Shown here in pieces: positions 63,133 to 64,000 of a stretch of DNA of 64,000 nucleotides (its first letter is position 1; each line of letters starts with the position of its first letter). Made by a program: the position numbers and the translations under genes. The notes beneath the pieces were generated by a model. The model saw nothing but the letters and a program-made list of their open reading frames with translations, made no database searches and was not told the DNA's origin. Source of the stretch: Saccharomycopsis fibuligera x Saccharomycopsis cf. fibuligera (lineage: Eukaryota > Ascomycota > Saccharomycetes > Ascoideales > Saccharomycopsidaceae); assembly GCA_001936135.1 (NCBI GenBank), contig CP012809.1, positions 4,575,501 through 4,639,500 on the forward strand, given 5' to 3'.

Positions 63133-63924
63133 CTATGTTTGTGTATTCAATGATACAGTAATATTTAGCGGTGTGTAGCGCTTATTTGTTCCGAGATGAG
63201 ACCTAGCTGTTGTATACTCAATTTTCCCTCCTTGAACTTTAGCTTTTGATATAGAATCAGCAATTTCAAACCAGAACCTTTTTTTGCTCAATTTATAAAA
63301 TGATTTGGAGCTCAGGAAACGATAGTCAGTGGAAACCGTGCAAGTAATTGAGCATTTTTGTTTAGAATTGCTGCTACTTTTATTGCATAGAATGTTGGTT
63401 AGCTGTTGACTACTGGGCACTAACGTGGTCGACACTAGTATTATTGATTGATTTGCATTGACCAATAAATCTAGCTCTAAAGTCTTGAACAATGCAAAAT
63501 TTGTAGGAGGCTGGAGCTTAACTGACCTTTTCCAATAAGTCTCGTTATTATTTTGTGAGCTGCTAACAATAGTGAAATTGGCATTTTTATATTCAGCAAT
63601 TACCAAGTCGAGGCCCTTGTTAGTGACTTGTTGCTGATTCAGCTCGCGAGAGATGATACTAATTTCATTCATTGATACCAGAACAGTTACAGAGCTCTTC
63701 ACCACAATACTTATTGTACGAAACCCACAACTTGCCGTCCTTAGTGGCGTAAATATGTTGGTAAGTGGTGAGCACTTCCTCACGTATCTGGCAATTCCAA
63801 TAACGTAGGTTGCCCATGTTGATAATAGAACTGAGGCAGACGATATAGCGTTTCCGGCGTTTGTCTCGCCTCTGCATAGAGTAGCAGCAGCAAGAAGAGC
63901 AACAAGAATATAGATGCGAAACAT
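63133..63924 (-). CDS. Predicted secreted protein of unknown function
   Basis: The 263-residue product starts with a signal peptide (MFRIYILVALLAAATLCRG). The mature part has a few Cys residues (for example KQKCSITCTVS) and several N-glycosylation sequons (NFT, NET, NQS, NIT). Segments such as RFLSSKSFYKLSKKRFWFEI and YTTARSHLGTNKRYTPLNIT do not match a family I know. A mature chain with Ser/Thr-rich composition and a handful of Cys residues fits a secreted or cell-surface role. The window ends 76 bp upstream of its start, so the promoter is mostly outside. Confidence 0.55.
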   Translation of the reverse strand: MFRIYILVALLAAATLCRGETNAGNAISSASVLLSTWATYVIGIARYVRKCSPLTNIFTPLRTASCGFRTISIVVKSSVTVLVSMNEISIISRELNQQQVTNKGLDLVIAEYKNANFTIVSSSQNNNETYWKRSVKLQPPTNFALFKTLELDLLVNANQSIILVSTTLVPSSQQLTNILCNKSSSNSKQKCSITCTVSTDYRFLSSKSFYKLSKKRFWFEIADSISKAKVQGGKIEYTTARSHLGTNKRYTPLNITVSLNTQT

Positions 63925-64000
63925 TGTCTCTGCTAGATGTGTCTACTTTTCATAAAATGATGAGCAAATCTGGAACTTTTTCAGATGTACTTGGATGTTA

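Overview
The window is nuclear DNA of a budding yeast in the CUG-Ser clade (Candida/Lodderomyces relatives). The evidence is AT-rich intergenic DNA with many long A/T homopolymers and poly-Asn codon runs, short spliceosomal introns with a TACTAAC-type branch site, a tRNA-Ile(AAU) with an intron, and CTG codons at positions where relatives carry serine (clearest in the UCH37-type hydrolase at 48.1 kb). All protein descriptions should be read with CUG = Ser. The species cannot be fixed from the sequence alone; a Lodderomyces/C. parapsilosis-group yeast is a reasonable guess.

Layout. 0.5-11.5 kb: RNR2 (-), VPS16 (-, spliced), MSD1 (+), a holocytochrome-c synthase (-) and a ROG1/LPL1-type lipase (-, spliced). 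12.8-23.2 kb: ARL1 (+), VPS25 (-), PRE7 (+, spliced), ERD2 (-), a CENP-H-like kinetochore protein (+), an SOD-fold mitoribosomal protein (RSM26-like, -), an AIM25-type scramblase (+) and a CREG-like secreted protein (-). 23.8-26.6 kb: a transcription factor with two FAR1/WRKY-GCM1-type zinc fingers. 27.2-35.2 kb: a segment bounded by two 393-bp inverted repeats, each carrying a tRNA-Ile gene; inside lie CKA2 (-), SLD7 (+) and a UPF0538 gene (-), all spliced, plus gene-poor DNA with diverged repeats. 35.8-46 kb: PLP2 (-), a large RRM-like/proline-repeat protein (+) and a large membrane protein that may be INP2/vezatin-like (-). 46-64 kb: SOD1 (-, with a 13-nt first exon), a UCH37-type deubiquitinase (+), an F-box/LRR protein (+), MZT1 (-), a formate/nitrite transporter-family protein (+), the RING ligase LTN1/RKR1 (+) and a predicted secreted orphan (-).

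The genes are ordinary housekeeping functions (dNTP synthesis, vesicle traffic, proteasome and ribosome quality control, kinetochore and gamma-tubulin factors, mitochondrial translation and redox). There is no operon or defence island. Several neighbour pairs match S. cerevisiae gene order as I remember it (PRE7-ERD2, CKA2-SLD7, RSM26-AIM25), with local shuffling. Seven genes have a short 5' exon followed by a small intron, and I assigned their starts by finding those exons. The most unusual features are the tRNA-bearing inverted repeat pair, the split-RRM/polyproline protein, the double-FAR1 factor and a possible Cys-rich mini-gene beside SOD1.
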